From the NCBI GenBank assembly GCA_905221605.1, contig CAJNDS010002340.1, forward strand, positions 122,501-186,500: 64,000 nt of DNA, given 5' to 3'. Origin of the DNA: Symbiodinium natans (lineage: Eukaryota; Sar; Dinophyceae; Suessiales; Symbiodiniaceae). The translations under genes were made by a program, and so were the position numbers. This document shows, piece after piece, positions 1 through 11,100 of this stretch; the first letter of the stretch is position 1; every line of letters starts with the position of its first letter. The notes beneath the pieces were generated by a model. The model searched no databases. It saw only the letters and a list, made by a program, of their open reading frames with translations, and was not told where the DNA came from.

Positions 1-76
1 CCTATTAGGGTCCTTGTTATAAGGGAATCCTACTATTAGGGGATCTATATTGGGGTTCCCCTATTTTCGTAAACCC
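1..76 (+). repeat. MITE-like inverted-repeat element, family C (cut by window edge)
   Basis: The sequence ends with CCCTATTTTCGTAAAC, and the same ~90 bp unit recurs at 17559-17653, 27806-27897 and 39846-39930, and inverted at 6610-6684 and 37807-37897. Full copies begin like GTTCCGAAACTAG and end like TTTTCGTAAAC, so the ends are imperfect inverted repeats. The left part of this copy is outside the window. Confidence 0.6.
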
Positions 77-149
77 CATATGATGTTACTATTCTGTATA
101 GCGAATACTAAGAAGCGCACTTTGGGCTGGCGCACCCGAGGTGTGTCTT

Positions 150-928
150 CCGGCCTTCATGAAAGTGAGGAAGGCCAACAAGGTGAACCCAAGAGCCGCC
201 GTAGCCCCATCTGACTCGGGCAGCTTCACGATCAGGTCACCGGCGGTCTCCCACCAGTGCTTGTGGCGCTTCATGGAGATGCCAAGCACGTGCTTCAGCT
301 GGGAGGTCGCGATGATGACGCCTGATGCTGTGCAGAAGGAGCTCATCACGGAGTGGGACATGAAGTCCACCACGAAGCCGAAACGCAGGATGCCGAGCGC
401 CAAGCTGATCAGGCCTACCAGCATGGCCAGCTGGGTGGCTCCGGCCATGCGGGCCGCCTCAGCTGCAGGCCCACCCTCTCCAAGCAAGCCCACGGAATCC
501 AGTGCCTGCCCAGTCAACAAGCTGATGAGTGCTGTGGGTCCAACTTGCAGTTGCCGTAGAGTGCCCAACATGGCGTAGAGCACCAGGGGAGCAAAGGACG
601 AGTAGAGCCCGGCCCTCACAGGGAGACCTGCCAGCAGGGCGAAGGCCAAGCACTGAGGCACCAACATCAAACCAACCGTGAGCCCTGCGATGATGTCCCC
701 CTTCAGCGAGTATGGCAGCTCTCCGACCGCCTCCGTGTCCGCCTTCGCAGGATTGCCCTTCATGGCGCGGACGTAGCGAGGTAGCCAAGCCAAAGGGGGC
801 AACAAGGAGGAAACTTTGAACTTCTCCCCGGAATAGACATCGCGCCAAGCAGGAGGAAGGGCAGACTCTTTGATGGGCTGTGGCGACTCCATGCCGTCCT
901 CTGCAACCTCCAAATCTTTGTCTGCCAT
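150..928 (-). CDS. SulP/SLC26-family anion (sulfate) transporter, N-terminal exon
   Basis: This minus-strand open frame encodes about 260 residues typical of the start of SulP/SLC26 permeases, membrane proteins that move sulfate, bicarbonate and other anions. An acidic soluble N-terminus is followed by the family signature region with DIIAGLTVGLMLVPQ, then GLPVRAGLYSSF, and RQLQVGPTALISLL, which match transmembrane helices 1-3 and the anion-binding half helix of the fold. I chose the ATG at 928; longer readings start at non-ATG codons. The frame decays after the residues FMKAG near 145-155, which is probably an exon end; the rest of the transporter and its STAS domain would lie to the left, outside the window. 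The exon is GC-rich like other host exons here. Family assignment is firm; substrate is unknown. Confidence 0.8.
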
Positions 929-2732
929 CGCGCTCAAAAAACGGATGTGCTTGGGAACGCGGGCGGAACAAGCTTCGAGCGAGAGCCAACCGAGGAGAGA
1001 GCCTCAAGGGACTAAAGGTGGAGTTTTCAAGGCTACCTAGGTATATAGGGACTCTATAGGGCACATATGGCGGTTGTGAAAACTCTGCATCATGCAGCAT
1101 CGAGGAAAGAACTTCAGAGCATCCTGCATGTCATGGGCACAGTCACGGCACCCAGAAGCGCTTGCCTCTATTACTGCTGCACATGCTGCAGCTCCCTAAA
1201 CCCTAAACCCTAAACCCTAAACCCTAAGCCCTCTCAGAGCACGGCAAGTTTTGGAGCTGCGGCTGGATCTTGCAGTTGTTGGGAGTCGGTGCCTCGACTC
1301 TCCGGAACTTGAAAGTGGTCCCAACCCCCCCCCCCCCCCAAAAAAAAAAAAAAAAAAACATCTCAGGGTGATGGATATAAGTTGTTGTTTGCTTTTTTAA
1401 GTCTAGTGGCCTTTTGGATACAAGTTTCGGCTTTGGGGCTTTTACTCTTAAGCTAGGGTTTAGGATGCGGGGTACGTATGGGCAAGGTGCAGTGGGACTC
1501 AGAGTCCTACATCGGTTATTCGAAAAACGGTTGAGATGCAGAGAGGCGAACTAAGAACACAGAGAGAGACCGAAAGAGTGCGAGAGTGAGGAAGCAAGAG
1601 AGACAAGAAAGGACTGGGGCAACCGCAGCCAGCACAGCCGTTACTGCCTCGGCAGGTTGTCAGGTGTGGGTGCGAAGAAGTTGCTTACAGTTGCTTTGCC
1701 TCAAATAGACAGGACTTTGACCTTAATAAGAAGCGAAAACCTACTTTTTGTAGGTGACCCAAGAATCCTCTAAGGGGACGTGATGAAAACCACAGCCTAC
1801 AGAAAAGTAGGCTTCATGAGGAAAGGCTTCGGCTAGAGTTCGCCTCAAGTGCTTGGGGTTTAGGGTTTAGGGTTTAGGGTTAGGGGTTAGGGGTTAGGGG
1901 TTAGCGTTTCGGGTTTAGGGAATTCGCAGATCCGACCGATCACCGAACACGATCCGAGACCCTGCATGATCTGAGACCCTTGCTGCCACGGGTGGAGGGC
2001 AGTGCGCCGCCCGAGCGCCTGTCATCACTACGACGGCGAATTAGGGTTTAAGGTTTAAGGTTTAGGGTTTAGGGTTTAGGGTTTAGGGTTTAGGGTTTAG
2101 GGTTTAGGGTTTAGGGTTTAGGGTTTAGGGTTCAGGGTTTAGGGTCTTGGGTTTAGGGTAGCTTCAGAAGAGATCCCCTTAAGGGACCGTCTAAGTGTCT
2201 GTGCATGGCTCGAAGCACTCCAGGGCTCTGGTTTTAAGGGATTGCAAGTTGTCATAATCAAACAGGGTACATCAGAGAGAGTAATCATACACATTGGTTT
2301 AGGGTTTAGGGTTTAGGGTTTAGGGTTTAGGGTTTAGGGTTTAGGGTTTAGGGTTACTGAATTTTAAGGTCCTTGACTCCATATTCTGCACGAGCGCATT
2401 TGCGAGGACTCATGTGGGTGGGAGCCTTAGGGAGTAACCCTAAACCCTAAACCCTAAACCCTAATCAGGCGTACCACGAACGTTGGGTTTCATGCCCCCC
2501 CCCTGAACCCCTCCGTCCTTTTAAGCGCCCCAGAAACTTTGGACCGAGATCTCCGTGTTCAAAATGGGGTTGGTTGTAGGTTGGTTTAGGGTGTACGGTG
2601 TCTTCCCTCCAGTGCAGAGAGGGCTCTGGCATCCTAAGCCACTATAAGGCCTAAACCCGTGCCTACATACATAATACTTAGTACACACTACGCAGCACAC
2701 ATAATGCACAATACATAGTACACAATAAACAC
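929..2732. repeat. Gene-poor stretch with telomere-like tracts
   Basis: No supportable gene. Telomere-like tracts lie at 1196-1228 (CCCTAAA), 1855-1920, 2042-2157 and 2296-2355 (TTTAGGG) and 2435-2463 (CCCTAAA). A poly-C/poly-A run is at 1324-1358. At 1737-1815 there is an inverted-repeat unit (family E) with arms around CCTACTTTTTGTAGG and GCCTACAGAAAAGTAGGC; related units lie at 5984-6057 (inverted) and 21280-21366. Between them is short unique sequence. Confidence 0.6.
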
Positions 2733-2819
2733 ATACATACATACGTACATACATACATGACATACCTACATACATACATACATACATACATACATACATA
2801 CATACATACATACATACAT
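2733..2819. repeat. CATA tetranucleotide microsatellite
   Basis: About 85 bp of CATA/TACA repeats with a few CGTA and CCTA variants. It runs directly into a CCCTAAA tract at 2822-2860. Open frames across it (Met-Tyr-Val-Cys repeats) are artefacts of the repeat. Confidence 0.9.
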
Positions 2820-5647
2820 GAACCCTAACCCTAAACCCTAAACCCTAAACCCTAAACCCTATAACCCGATAGCCTTATAAGCCTATAAGCCTATAACCCT
2901 AAACCCTAAACCCTAAACCCTATAACCCTACAAGCCTATAACCCTGAAGCCCAAACATCGCTGGAAAGGCAAGTGCATCTAGCGACTCCGCCACCAAAGA
3001 ACGCATGGGAACTTCAATTGCAGCGACATGGAAAAGCTCCATCAACCCTGTTTAGGGTTTAGGGTTTAGGGTCTAGGGTTTGGGGTTTGGGGTTTGGGGC
3101 ACACTTCCAGCCTTGAACGGGCATCTGTGCCACGACCTTGCCATGTGAAGCAGGAGCTAGAAACATCAACTCCTACTCTGCGTCCCATGCCGCCGCTGCT
3201 CAAGGCCTGTCTTCATAGGGTTTAGGGTTTAGGGTTTAGGGTTTAGGGTTTAGGGTTTAGGGTTTAGGGTTTTTAGGTTTAGCAGGTAAAGCGCATCTTC
3301 ATGGCCTCAAAATCACAGATGACTCATGATGACTCTTGCTGAAGAACCACTGGATCCACATACCTGCGCAGAGAATACTTGGGCATGTACCCTGAACCCT
3401 AAACACACTCCCCACAGACAAGGGACCCAAGTCTGTACAGGAGCCGATGTAACGTACCAGTGTTATCACCACATAAGCCCTGCAGGAGTCTAGAGTCTAG
3501 AGACCATGAAATGAACAATCCGAGTGATCCATTCTGAGAAGGTCGGCTCTTAAACCCTTTCATAAAACCTAAACCCTACACCCTACACCTAAACCCTACA
3601 CCCTACACCCTAAACCCTAAACCCTAAACCCTACACCCTAAACCCTACACCCTACACCCTAGACTAAGCCATGTCCTACTCTGCGCCCCTGTCCTTCTTG
3701 GCATCCACGGGCCGCGCCGGAAAGCCATATCTCGGAGGAGCTCCGCGGATCTTGGCGCGGAATCAGGTTTAGGGTTTAGGGTTCAGGGTTTAGGGTTAGG
3801 GTTTGGGGTTTAGGGTTTGGGGTTTAGGGTTCGGCACCATGATGGTTTCAGGTCTGGTGGAGGCCCCTGGTGGTCCAACGCTTGTGTTTGAGCGTGCCAA
3901 GTAGGTTCTTTTAGGAGTTAGGGTTTAAGTTTAGGGGCTTACCCCGAAAAAGCATCGGGGTTCTCCGGTTGAGGATCTAGTCTCACTCTGAGTGTGTAGG
4001 AATGGCCTATCTTTGCAACTTGGGGTTAGAGCAAAACCCTGAACCCTAAACCCTAAACCCTCAACCCTAAACCCCAAACCCTAAACCCTAAACCCTAAGC
4101 CCATAAATCAGAGTGACTCCGAGGGCCAACCAGGAGTGAACATGCAGCTCAGAGAATCGGCTTTGGGGGCATCCCTTAAGACCTAGTTGTCCAGGAGCCT
4201 GGGGGAATTCAAAGGTGAACCTTTGGGATTAGAAGGGAATTGTACTACCCCAAAAAGGCTAAAGGTTACCTACTCTACTACGAGGAAGAGGTGTAAGGAA
4301 CCCTAGAAAGGATCCTTGATCTTATTCCCCTATATAGCTCGTAATCGACCTCCCCCATGGTATCCCCTACAAACCCTGCCTGTTAACCCTAAAAAACACC
4401 ACGGGCCACGGGGGGGGGGCAGAGAAACCTGAACCAAAACCCCAAACCCTGAACCCTAAGCCCTAAAACCTAAACCCACCAATGAACAACAGGGGGGGAG
4501 AAGGGTAAACCCGAAACCTTAGCCAGGTTAACCCTGAACCCTGAACCGTAAACCCAGCACGAACCACAGGGGGGGAGAGGGGAAACCGTAAACCTCCCAT
4601 TACCCCAAACCTTGAACCCAAATTAAACTCTAAACCTACAGTGAACCGATGGACCCGAGTGAAAGCCTGAACTCTACAGCCTAACCCTAAACCCCTAAAC
4701 CCATGAACCATGGACCATGAACCGGGGGGGGGGGGGAACCCCAAAACCCTCCATGAACCACAGGGGGCGGGGGGATACCATGGGGGGGGGGGGGGGGAGT
4801 GCGCCTATGCTGGTCCTATGCGGTGATCAAGCCCCCGGCGTACTGCACGTGCGTCGGGTAGCCCTGAGGAGGCTGCATCGGCCTGCACCACAAATCTAAA
4901 GGTGGTGGCATGGTCCCTTTATGTGGGCCCTTACCGGGGGACCCCTTGTATACCCCTCATACACCCTATACCAAGGGCCCATACTTCAGAACCCGTTAAA
5001 GGAAATAAGGGACCATATTAAGGGCTCATATAACTACCCTTAGAACAGCACAGTGGCCTAAACCCTAGCTTGCTACAGGTTAGTTCGCCAACAATCGTGG
5101 TCTCTTTCTGAGAGGTCTCTAAGTCAAGGGACTGAAGGACAGACCCTTGTAAGGGACCTGAGTGTAGGGGCTATTTAGGTATATAGAGACGTTTTAAGGT
5201 ATATACAGCGTTGTTGTAGGGAAAAAAGATCAGGGGTCCCTTCCAGGGGTCCCTTCTTAATTATGTCAAAATTGAGCCATCATAATGGCCATGCATCCTC
5301 CCCCCACCATGAAAGCCGCTTAAGCTGTTGTGGTTTGCCGCCTTCGCTCAACTCCTAAACCCTAAACCCTACACCCTCAACACTAAACCCTACACCTTCT
5401 CTACCTATGAAGATTTTTAAACCTTACCCGGGCCAGAAGGGTCCTGGCACCCAAAAGCGCAAATTTCTCCAAATCATGGTGTCATTTCTGCCGTCGAGGT
5501 CGTGTCTGGTTATGAATGGAGTCGGTCACATTCTCCCCGAATTTGGGGTACCCCTAACAGACAGAATCAATTGGCCAGAAAGGAAGCCAATCAAACCCTC
5601 GCATGTAGATAGTGCCGAGTCAAGTAAGACAACAATGGATATACATT
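2820..5647. repeat. Telomere-like tracts and scattered unique DNA, no gene seen
   Basis: Tracts of CCCTAAA or TTTAGGG occur at 2822-2925, 3053-3100, 3218-3275, 3565-3660, 3766-3830 and 4035-4100, mixed in orientation and with variants (CCCTACA, TTTGGGG). G runs lie at 4410-4419, 4486-4492, 4723-4736 and 4782-4798. A ~135 bp unit at 4909-5045 (family D, starting CATGGTCCCTTT and ending near CATATAACTACCC) recurs at 8100-8205 and 32551-32683. A unit with TTTAGGTATATAG at 5100-5225 resembles 1000-1060 and, inverted, 24170-24290. The open frame at 5407-5649 resembles no family I know. Confidence 0.55.
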
Positions 5648-5734
5648 GAGATGTTCCCCCTGATACTAACAGTCCTTAATAGGGATTATAGTAACCCCTC
5701 TTATAATCCTATTAAGGACTGCTAGTATCCCAAG
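5648..5734. repeat. Hairpin MITE-like element, family B copy 1
   Basis: The arms GATGTTCCCCCTGATACTAA and the inverted GACTGCTAGTATC enclose a short AT-rich centre. The same arms occur at 7603-7670, 30052-30158 and 38706-38818, so this is a dispersed inverted-repeat family whose consensus ends are TTGGGATGTTCCCCC. Confidence 0.7.
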
Positions 5735-7602
5735 ATATACATATATTTGTATAATTCAAATGAAAAGGGATTCTCGGAGGGTGGAGTGATACCAAACGCA
5801 ATAGTCAATAGTGATGTAAAGGGGCCGTGCAGATCGCCGGCACGGGCCAACCCTAAACCCTAAACCCTAAACCCTAAACCCTAAACCCTAAACCCTAAAC
5901 CCTAAACCCTAAACCCTAAACCCTGAGCAACTGTACCACAACCTCAGCCCTCAACCCCAAAAACCCTTACCTTAAGAACAACAAACCTACCTTGTTTGGT
6001 AGGCTCTTATTCTGCACCCCCTTAGAGGACTCTTGGGTAACCTCCAAAATGGTAGGTAGTGGAAACCCTAAACCTAATTCTCTGCCCAGGGACCCTAAAC
6101 CCTGAACCCTAAACCCTAAACCCTAAACCCTAAGATGAGGACGCATCCGAATGAGGCCTGGTCCTGCGGCCGCGGCGCAGACAATCAAGGCGGGGCTGCG
6201 GATGGCGAAGAAGAACGAAGAAGATGCAGATGCCAGAGGATACAGATATCAATGTAAATAAATAACAATATAAATGAATAAATAAAAAATAGCTAGATAC
6301 ATGAATAAATAAGTATATATATATATGACATAACTACTCAAGGGTATACATTTTTTCACGGCAGCCTTGCCCGCATCTTTAAAGACACAGATGTTCTCAT
6401 TTCATCTCGTCTCCAAGCCATGGATACTCCGAGGACGCGCAAGCCTTGGGTGGAGTGCTATGAGCCGGTACCCAAATCATGAGAGCCTCTAGGAGGGCCC
6501 TAAACCCTAAACCCTAAACCCTAAACCCTAAACCCTCCTAAACACTCCTCTGACTCCTTTGGTTTAGGCTTGAGCCGCAGGTACAAGCGAAGCGTGAACT
6601 TGATGTGTGGGTTTAGGAAAATAGGGGAGCCCGATATAGACCCCCAAATAGTGGGATACCCTTAAAGTAAGGACCCCAAGAAGGTTTAGGGTTTAGGGTT
6701 TAGGGTTTCGGGTTTAGGGTTTAGGGTTTAGGGCAACCCCCATGTGTCCAAACATAACCGTGACATAACCACGCACACGCTTTCTTTGCCTTTGCCCCCG
6801 GCAGGGCCTGTCTGGACAAATGAGCATGTCCCAAAGTAGGGGTACCCCCAATATGCAGCAAAATACGATCATCATTGTTGCATACGAACCCCCTCCCAAA
6901 AGGGCACCCTAAACCCTAAACCTAAACCCCAGATCCCATCGCCCCCTATTTCGGAAACCCCCCACGAGCTGCTCACTCTTCTTCATCCTTCTTAACTCCT
7001 GGAAGGCAGTGGGCCGACGTGCGTGTCATGGCGCTGGTTCGTTTAGGGCTCATAACACAAAGCCCACAACCCAAATAGGGTTGGCCATTTATGAACCTGG
7101 ACATTTGGATCCTGGCAACTATGATTCCACTATGGCCCACTACAATAAATTTACGGAACAATTGCATGCACTGCTTGATTTTCGGCAAGGGTCTTACACA
7201 GAAATGTCATGGTTCGTTCGTACCATTTGTTCGAAGTGATTGGTTTTCCTCAAGAACTAAGCTCAACCCTGAATGACGAACGCTCAAGCCTCAACCGGAG
7301 TGGGGCGCTACTCTGGTCTCCGCCAAGCTGTCTCTAAGCGCTCGCTGACTCTGCGCGATTTAGGGCTTAGGGTTTAGGGTTTGGGGTTGAGGTTTAGGGT
7401 TTAGGGCCTGGCGATGAATTATCTAAGGCGCTAAAAGGAGTCCAGGGGTTTTGTGTCTGTCTTGAGGACTGCAGAGACTGCAAATTTGCGGACCACGAGA
7501 TTCCTGCATCGGCATAGCATTGATGGCAAAAACATGTGTGGCTCACGATAACAGGGGACCCGGCCCCAATAGCAGGATCCCTTTGTAAGTAGGAAAACCC
7601 TA
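5735..7602. repeat. Repeat-rich stretch
   Basis: Holds CCCTAAA tracts at 5850-5925, 6095-6132 and 6500-6538, a TTTAGGG tract at 6684-6735, an inverted copy of family E at 5984-6057, an AT-rich patch at 6240-6330, and an inverted family C copy at 6610-6684. The small open frames at 6714-7276 lie on both strands over the same DNA, have no recognisable domain and no support as genes. Confidence 0.5.
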
Positions 7603-7670
7603 AGATGTTCCCCTTATACTAACAGTCTAATCCCTATTCAGGACTGCTAGTATAGGGGGAACATCCCAAC
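7603..7670. repeat. Hairpin MITE-like element, family B copy 2
   Basis: A compact ~68 bp inverted repeat: GATGTTCCCCTTATACTAA at the left, and TAGTATAGGGGGAACATC at the right, with only a short loop. It is the shortest copy and almost a perfect hairpin. It is flanked by CCCTAAA sequence on both sides. Confidence 0.75.
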
Positions 7671-8924
7671 GTAAACCCTAAACCCTAAACCCTCCCACAT
7701 GGTTGCCAAGGTTAGTTTTTTACCCCCCCCTCCCCCCCCCCCAATGCGAACAAACGAGCTCAGCTCGTCCCCGCCTGGCTGTTGACTGGGGACTGGCGTG
7801 GTTGGCACTCTGCTGCCGGGGGATGGGCATCCCCTCGCGCCTCCCAGTCGCCAGCGCTGCGCTTCCAGAACCCTAACTAAACCCAAAACCCAAAGATTAG
7901 AATGATCCCCTTTGAATTTCACCTAGCTGGGCGTTTGTAGCTGTAGTTGGCCTTGCCTGGGCCCTACTTCTTGAAGCAAGTCTCCAAGTTTCCAAGTACG
8001 AGTTTAGGACTTAGGGCTTAGGGCTTAGGGCTTAGGGCTTAGGGCTTAGGGCTTAGGGCTTAGGGCTTAGGGTTAGGGTTTACCTCAATTTGTGCCCCTC
8101 GTGTTGCCTTGTCATATAACCCTTACCTACACTAAGCACAATCAAGGCCCATACTTCAGATCCATGTACACAAGGGTAAGAGACCATACGAAGAGCCCAG
8201 AATTCCAACCTTAGAAAGTAAGTGCGTCGGATCGAAGAAACTTACTACTATTTGCTTTGCTTTTGAACCCCAAAAGAATAGCAAAACAATAATCCCTATA
8301 TTACCCTTACTAAGGAAGAACAATTTCATTCTTTGGGGGGGGTTCTTAAGCAATTAGTAGCTTGGGACGTCCTCATGTTCATGGACAGTTTGTGCACAAG
8401 TTGCAGAGTCGCAGCAATAATCCTGCAACTGGAAGTCGTTACCGGCCAAATGCCCCAGACACCGAAGTTCCCTTCGTCTTTCTGAACCCTGACCCCTAAA
8501 CCCTTTTTACACTAAACCGCAGTAGTCAGGCTTCGTGGTGTTCTCTACATCACGCGGACCTGTGGGAACGCATGAACGTATCCAAAGCCCAATAACCCCC
8601 AATTAAGGAAAATACCTTAATGTAGATAGGGATCCTGGGTATGTTTTCAGGTGTATTCAAGTGTATTCCCTTAGTTGTTGTAAGGTCGATTTCATAACTT
8701 TAGGGGCATTTGGATCTTTGAGAAATTCAACGTTCCACGTTGCGCTTCAAACGCAGGGGGCGGGGACCGAATCGGCAACTAGAGCCGGGGCACCGGAACA
8801 AGTACACTCACATCTGCAAGCAGGAAAGACGGAATGAAGAATCTGGCTTAGATGTAACGGGCACCTAAACCCTAAACCCTAAACCTGAACCCTAAACCCC
8901 AAACTTCATGAACCCAAACTCCGT
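7671..8924. repeat. Repeat-rich stretch including a GGGCTTA variant array
   Basis: Positions 7998-8085 carry about nine copies of the variant heptamer GGGCTTA (TTAGGGC) instead of GGGTTTA. Positions 8100-8205 hold a family D unit. A C-run is at 7721-7741. No gene is supportable. Confidence 0.6.
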
Positions 8925-9015
8925 CCTGCGGCCGTAAAAGCAGCGGTGGGTGTCTGGGGAATGAAGCCATGCGCTCCTGGCTTCATGGTGCACACCTGTG
9001 GGCTCTCTGGGCTAT
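8925..9015 (+). repeat. Dispersed ~90 bp frame-conserved module, copy 1
   Basis: The core reads AAAGCAGCGGTGGGTGTCTGGGG and encodes a peptide like VKAAVGVWGMKP on the plus strand. Other copies are at 9361-9445, 10875-10935, 11255-11345, 11830-11925, 12055-12140, 12770-12850, 13235-13325, 14620-14680 and 21200-21260. The consensus peptide is roughly AAVGVWGIAPLGVP. Most copies are followed by CTTGCCATGTGTG-like sequence and, in some, GGGCTCTCTGGG. It could be an exon family or a small interspersed repeat. Confidence 0.6.
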
Positions 9016-9029
9016 GGTACCTTTTGTTG

Positions 9030-9174
9030 AGGGTTTAGGGTTTAGGGTTTAGGGTTTAGGGTTTAGGGTTTAGGGTTTAGGGTTTAGGGTTTAGGGTTTA
9101 GGGTTTAGGGTTTAGGGTTTAGGGTTTAGGGTTTAGGGTTAGGGCTTAGGGCTTAGGGTTTAGGGTTTAGTATC
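9030..9174. repeat. Long TTTAGGG telomere-like tract
   Basis: About 20 nearly perfect TTTAGGG units, ending in GGGCTTA variants. It is internal, flanked by non-telomeric DNA on both sides, so it is not a chromosome end. Confidence 0.95.
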
Positions 9175-10963
9175 CTAGGTATTGCAATATCAGGGAGCCT
9201 AAGAAGGGACGCCAGTTTAAGCGCCTATCATGTAGGAGGATCCCTCAACCGAAAGACCCCTGAACCCCAAAAGGCCTCTAAACCCTAAACCCTAAACCCT
9301 AAACCCTAAACCCTTAACCCTTAAACCCTAACCCCTAAACCCTAAACTCTGAACCCAAAAAGCTGTCCTGCACCAGCTGCAGCGACTGGTGTCGTGGGAA
9401 TGCTGCCAGACGCACCTGGTTTCTTGCCATACTTGGGCAGCTCTCTTGACTATCCCTGAACCCTAAACCCTAAACCCTAAACCCTAAACCCTAAACCCTA
9501 AACCCTTTTGGGTGCCCTAGATATGAGGCTCCGTCCGCATTAGGAACCTGAAAAGGGACCCTGGCTCATCCCGAAACGCAAAGACCCTTAAATCCTATAA
9601 ACCCGATATAAAGCCTATGTAAACCCCATATCGACCCCATATACAGCCTACATAAACTCTGTACAGACCCCATATACACCGGGTATAAACCCTGCAAACC
9701 CTGAAGAGCCTAAACCGGGGGGGGTGGGGGATTTCTTGCAAATAAAGCGGTGAGGCCAGCTTATGAAAAGAACTCTTAAAGACCTTGTAAGACCTTTAAG
9801 TTTCTGTAAGACGAAGCGTCAGGAAGACGAGACGACGATGCAGGTCATCCCAGTCATCATCCCCGACATCCCCCGAAAAGCTTTCAACAACAACTTTACA
9901 GCCTAAGCTTCTTGGGACCCCTAAGCTCCCTTACTCCCGAAACTCCTTGAAAGTCTCTACTGCAAGCTTCTTGAGGCCCCTAGACTCCTTTTTACTTAAT
10001 CCCTAAGCTTCTTGAGGCCCCTAAACACCTTTCAAGTCTCTAAGCTTCTTGGGGCCCCCCCACTCCGCTACTGTATTTAAGCTTCTTGATGCCCCTAAGC
10101 TAAACTCCCTTGCGGCCCTAAACCCCCTCGAAGTCTTAGAGCCTCTAAGCTCCTTTTCGCCGATTTCGCCCCTGAATACCGCCAACTTTCTTTAAAGTTT
10201 GAAGCATCTTGCGGCCCCGAAAAAGGCCTTGAAGTTTTGCTCGCGCAGAGAACGCCCCACGCGCCAGCGACACGACACTCCGCGAACACCGAGAGGGTTG
10301 TCATTTGCGCCCAACAGCTCCATGCGCCAGAACACGCCACGTCCACCGAGAATCACCGAGAGGGTTGCCGTTCGCTCCCAAAATTTCGAGGACGCCCCAT
10401 GCGCAACCATCACGACACACCGGGAACACCGAAAAGGTTGTCGATCGCACCCAAATTTCGAGGATGCTTCAGGCGCCAGCGCGATTTTGAGGAGGTGCGG
10501 CGGCTCCCGCCAACCCTACCCGGCGCCTTACAACATATGGAAAGTACCAACATACCACGAAATCCAGCATCACGCCCTCCATCACACCTTCCCGAAGGCC
10601 ACTCCGCTGACAAACCCGCTACCCTCCGAAAAACCACAAACCCTCTGCACCTACATGAAGGTTTCCGAAAATTCAAGGATGCCCGCTTTGGGTTCTTGCG
10701 CAAAGATACCGATGTGTTTTGGTGATCCTTTTTTGTGGAAACAACAAGCCGTAAACCCAAAACTAGGCTCTATAGGCCCTCTGTTGAATAACCCTAAACC
10801 CTAAACCCTCAACCCTAAACCCTAAACCCTACACCCTAAACCCTAAACCCCAAACCCTAAACAGCCTGGGTTCTGAAAGCACGCCGTCGGAGTGGCAGGT
10901 ACATTGGCGCCGCTGGGGGTGCCTGCACAGGCTGTGTCTTAAGGCTTTTAAAGCTTTCGGTAG
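9175..10963. repeat. Repeat-rich stretch with two minisatellites
   Basis: CCCTAAA tracts lie at 9276-9352, 9458-9508 and 10790-10865. A loose tandem array at 9900-10160 repeats AAGCTTCTTGAGGCCCCTAA about every 55-65 bp, at least five times. A second array at 10240-10490 repeats an ~84 bp unit about three times, each with GAACACCGAGAGGGTTG followed by TCGCTCCCAAATTTCGAGGA-like sequence. Module copies 2 and 3 lie at 9361-9445 and 10875-10935. The open frames at 10095-10804 fall in these arrays and are probably repeat artefacts. Confidence 0.55.
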
Positions 10964-11100
10964 GGTTTAGGGTTTAGGGTTTAGGGTTTAGGGTTTAGGG
11001 TTTAGGGTTTAGGGTTTAGGGTTTAGGGTTTAGGGTTTAGGGTTTAGGGTTTAGGGTTTAGGGTTTAGGGTTTAGGGTGTAGGGTGTAGGGTTTAGGTTT
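10964..11100. repeat. Long TTTAGGG telomere-like tract
   Basis: Roughly 18 perfect units, degrading at its right end to GTGTAGGG variants. Confidence 0.95.

Noticed and set aside
459-1100. 213-residue minus-strand open frame
   Set aside because: It overlaps the SulP exon in another frame and shows no family motif; the SulP reading explains the region.
2042-2157. Possible chromosome end (telomere)
   Set aside because: Tracts occur in both orientations throughout the window with unique DNA on both sides, so they are interstitial.
9030-9174. CRISPR-like array
   Set aside because: Heptamer tandem repeat without spacers; eukaryotic context.
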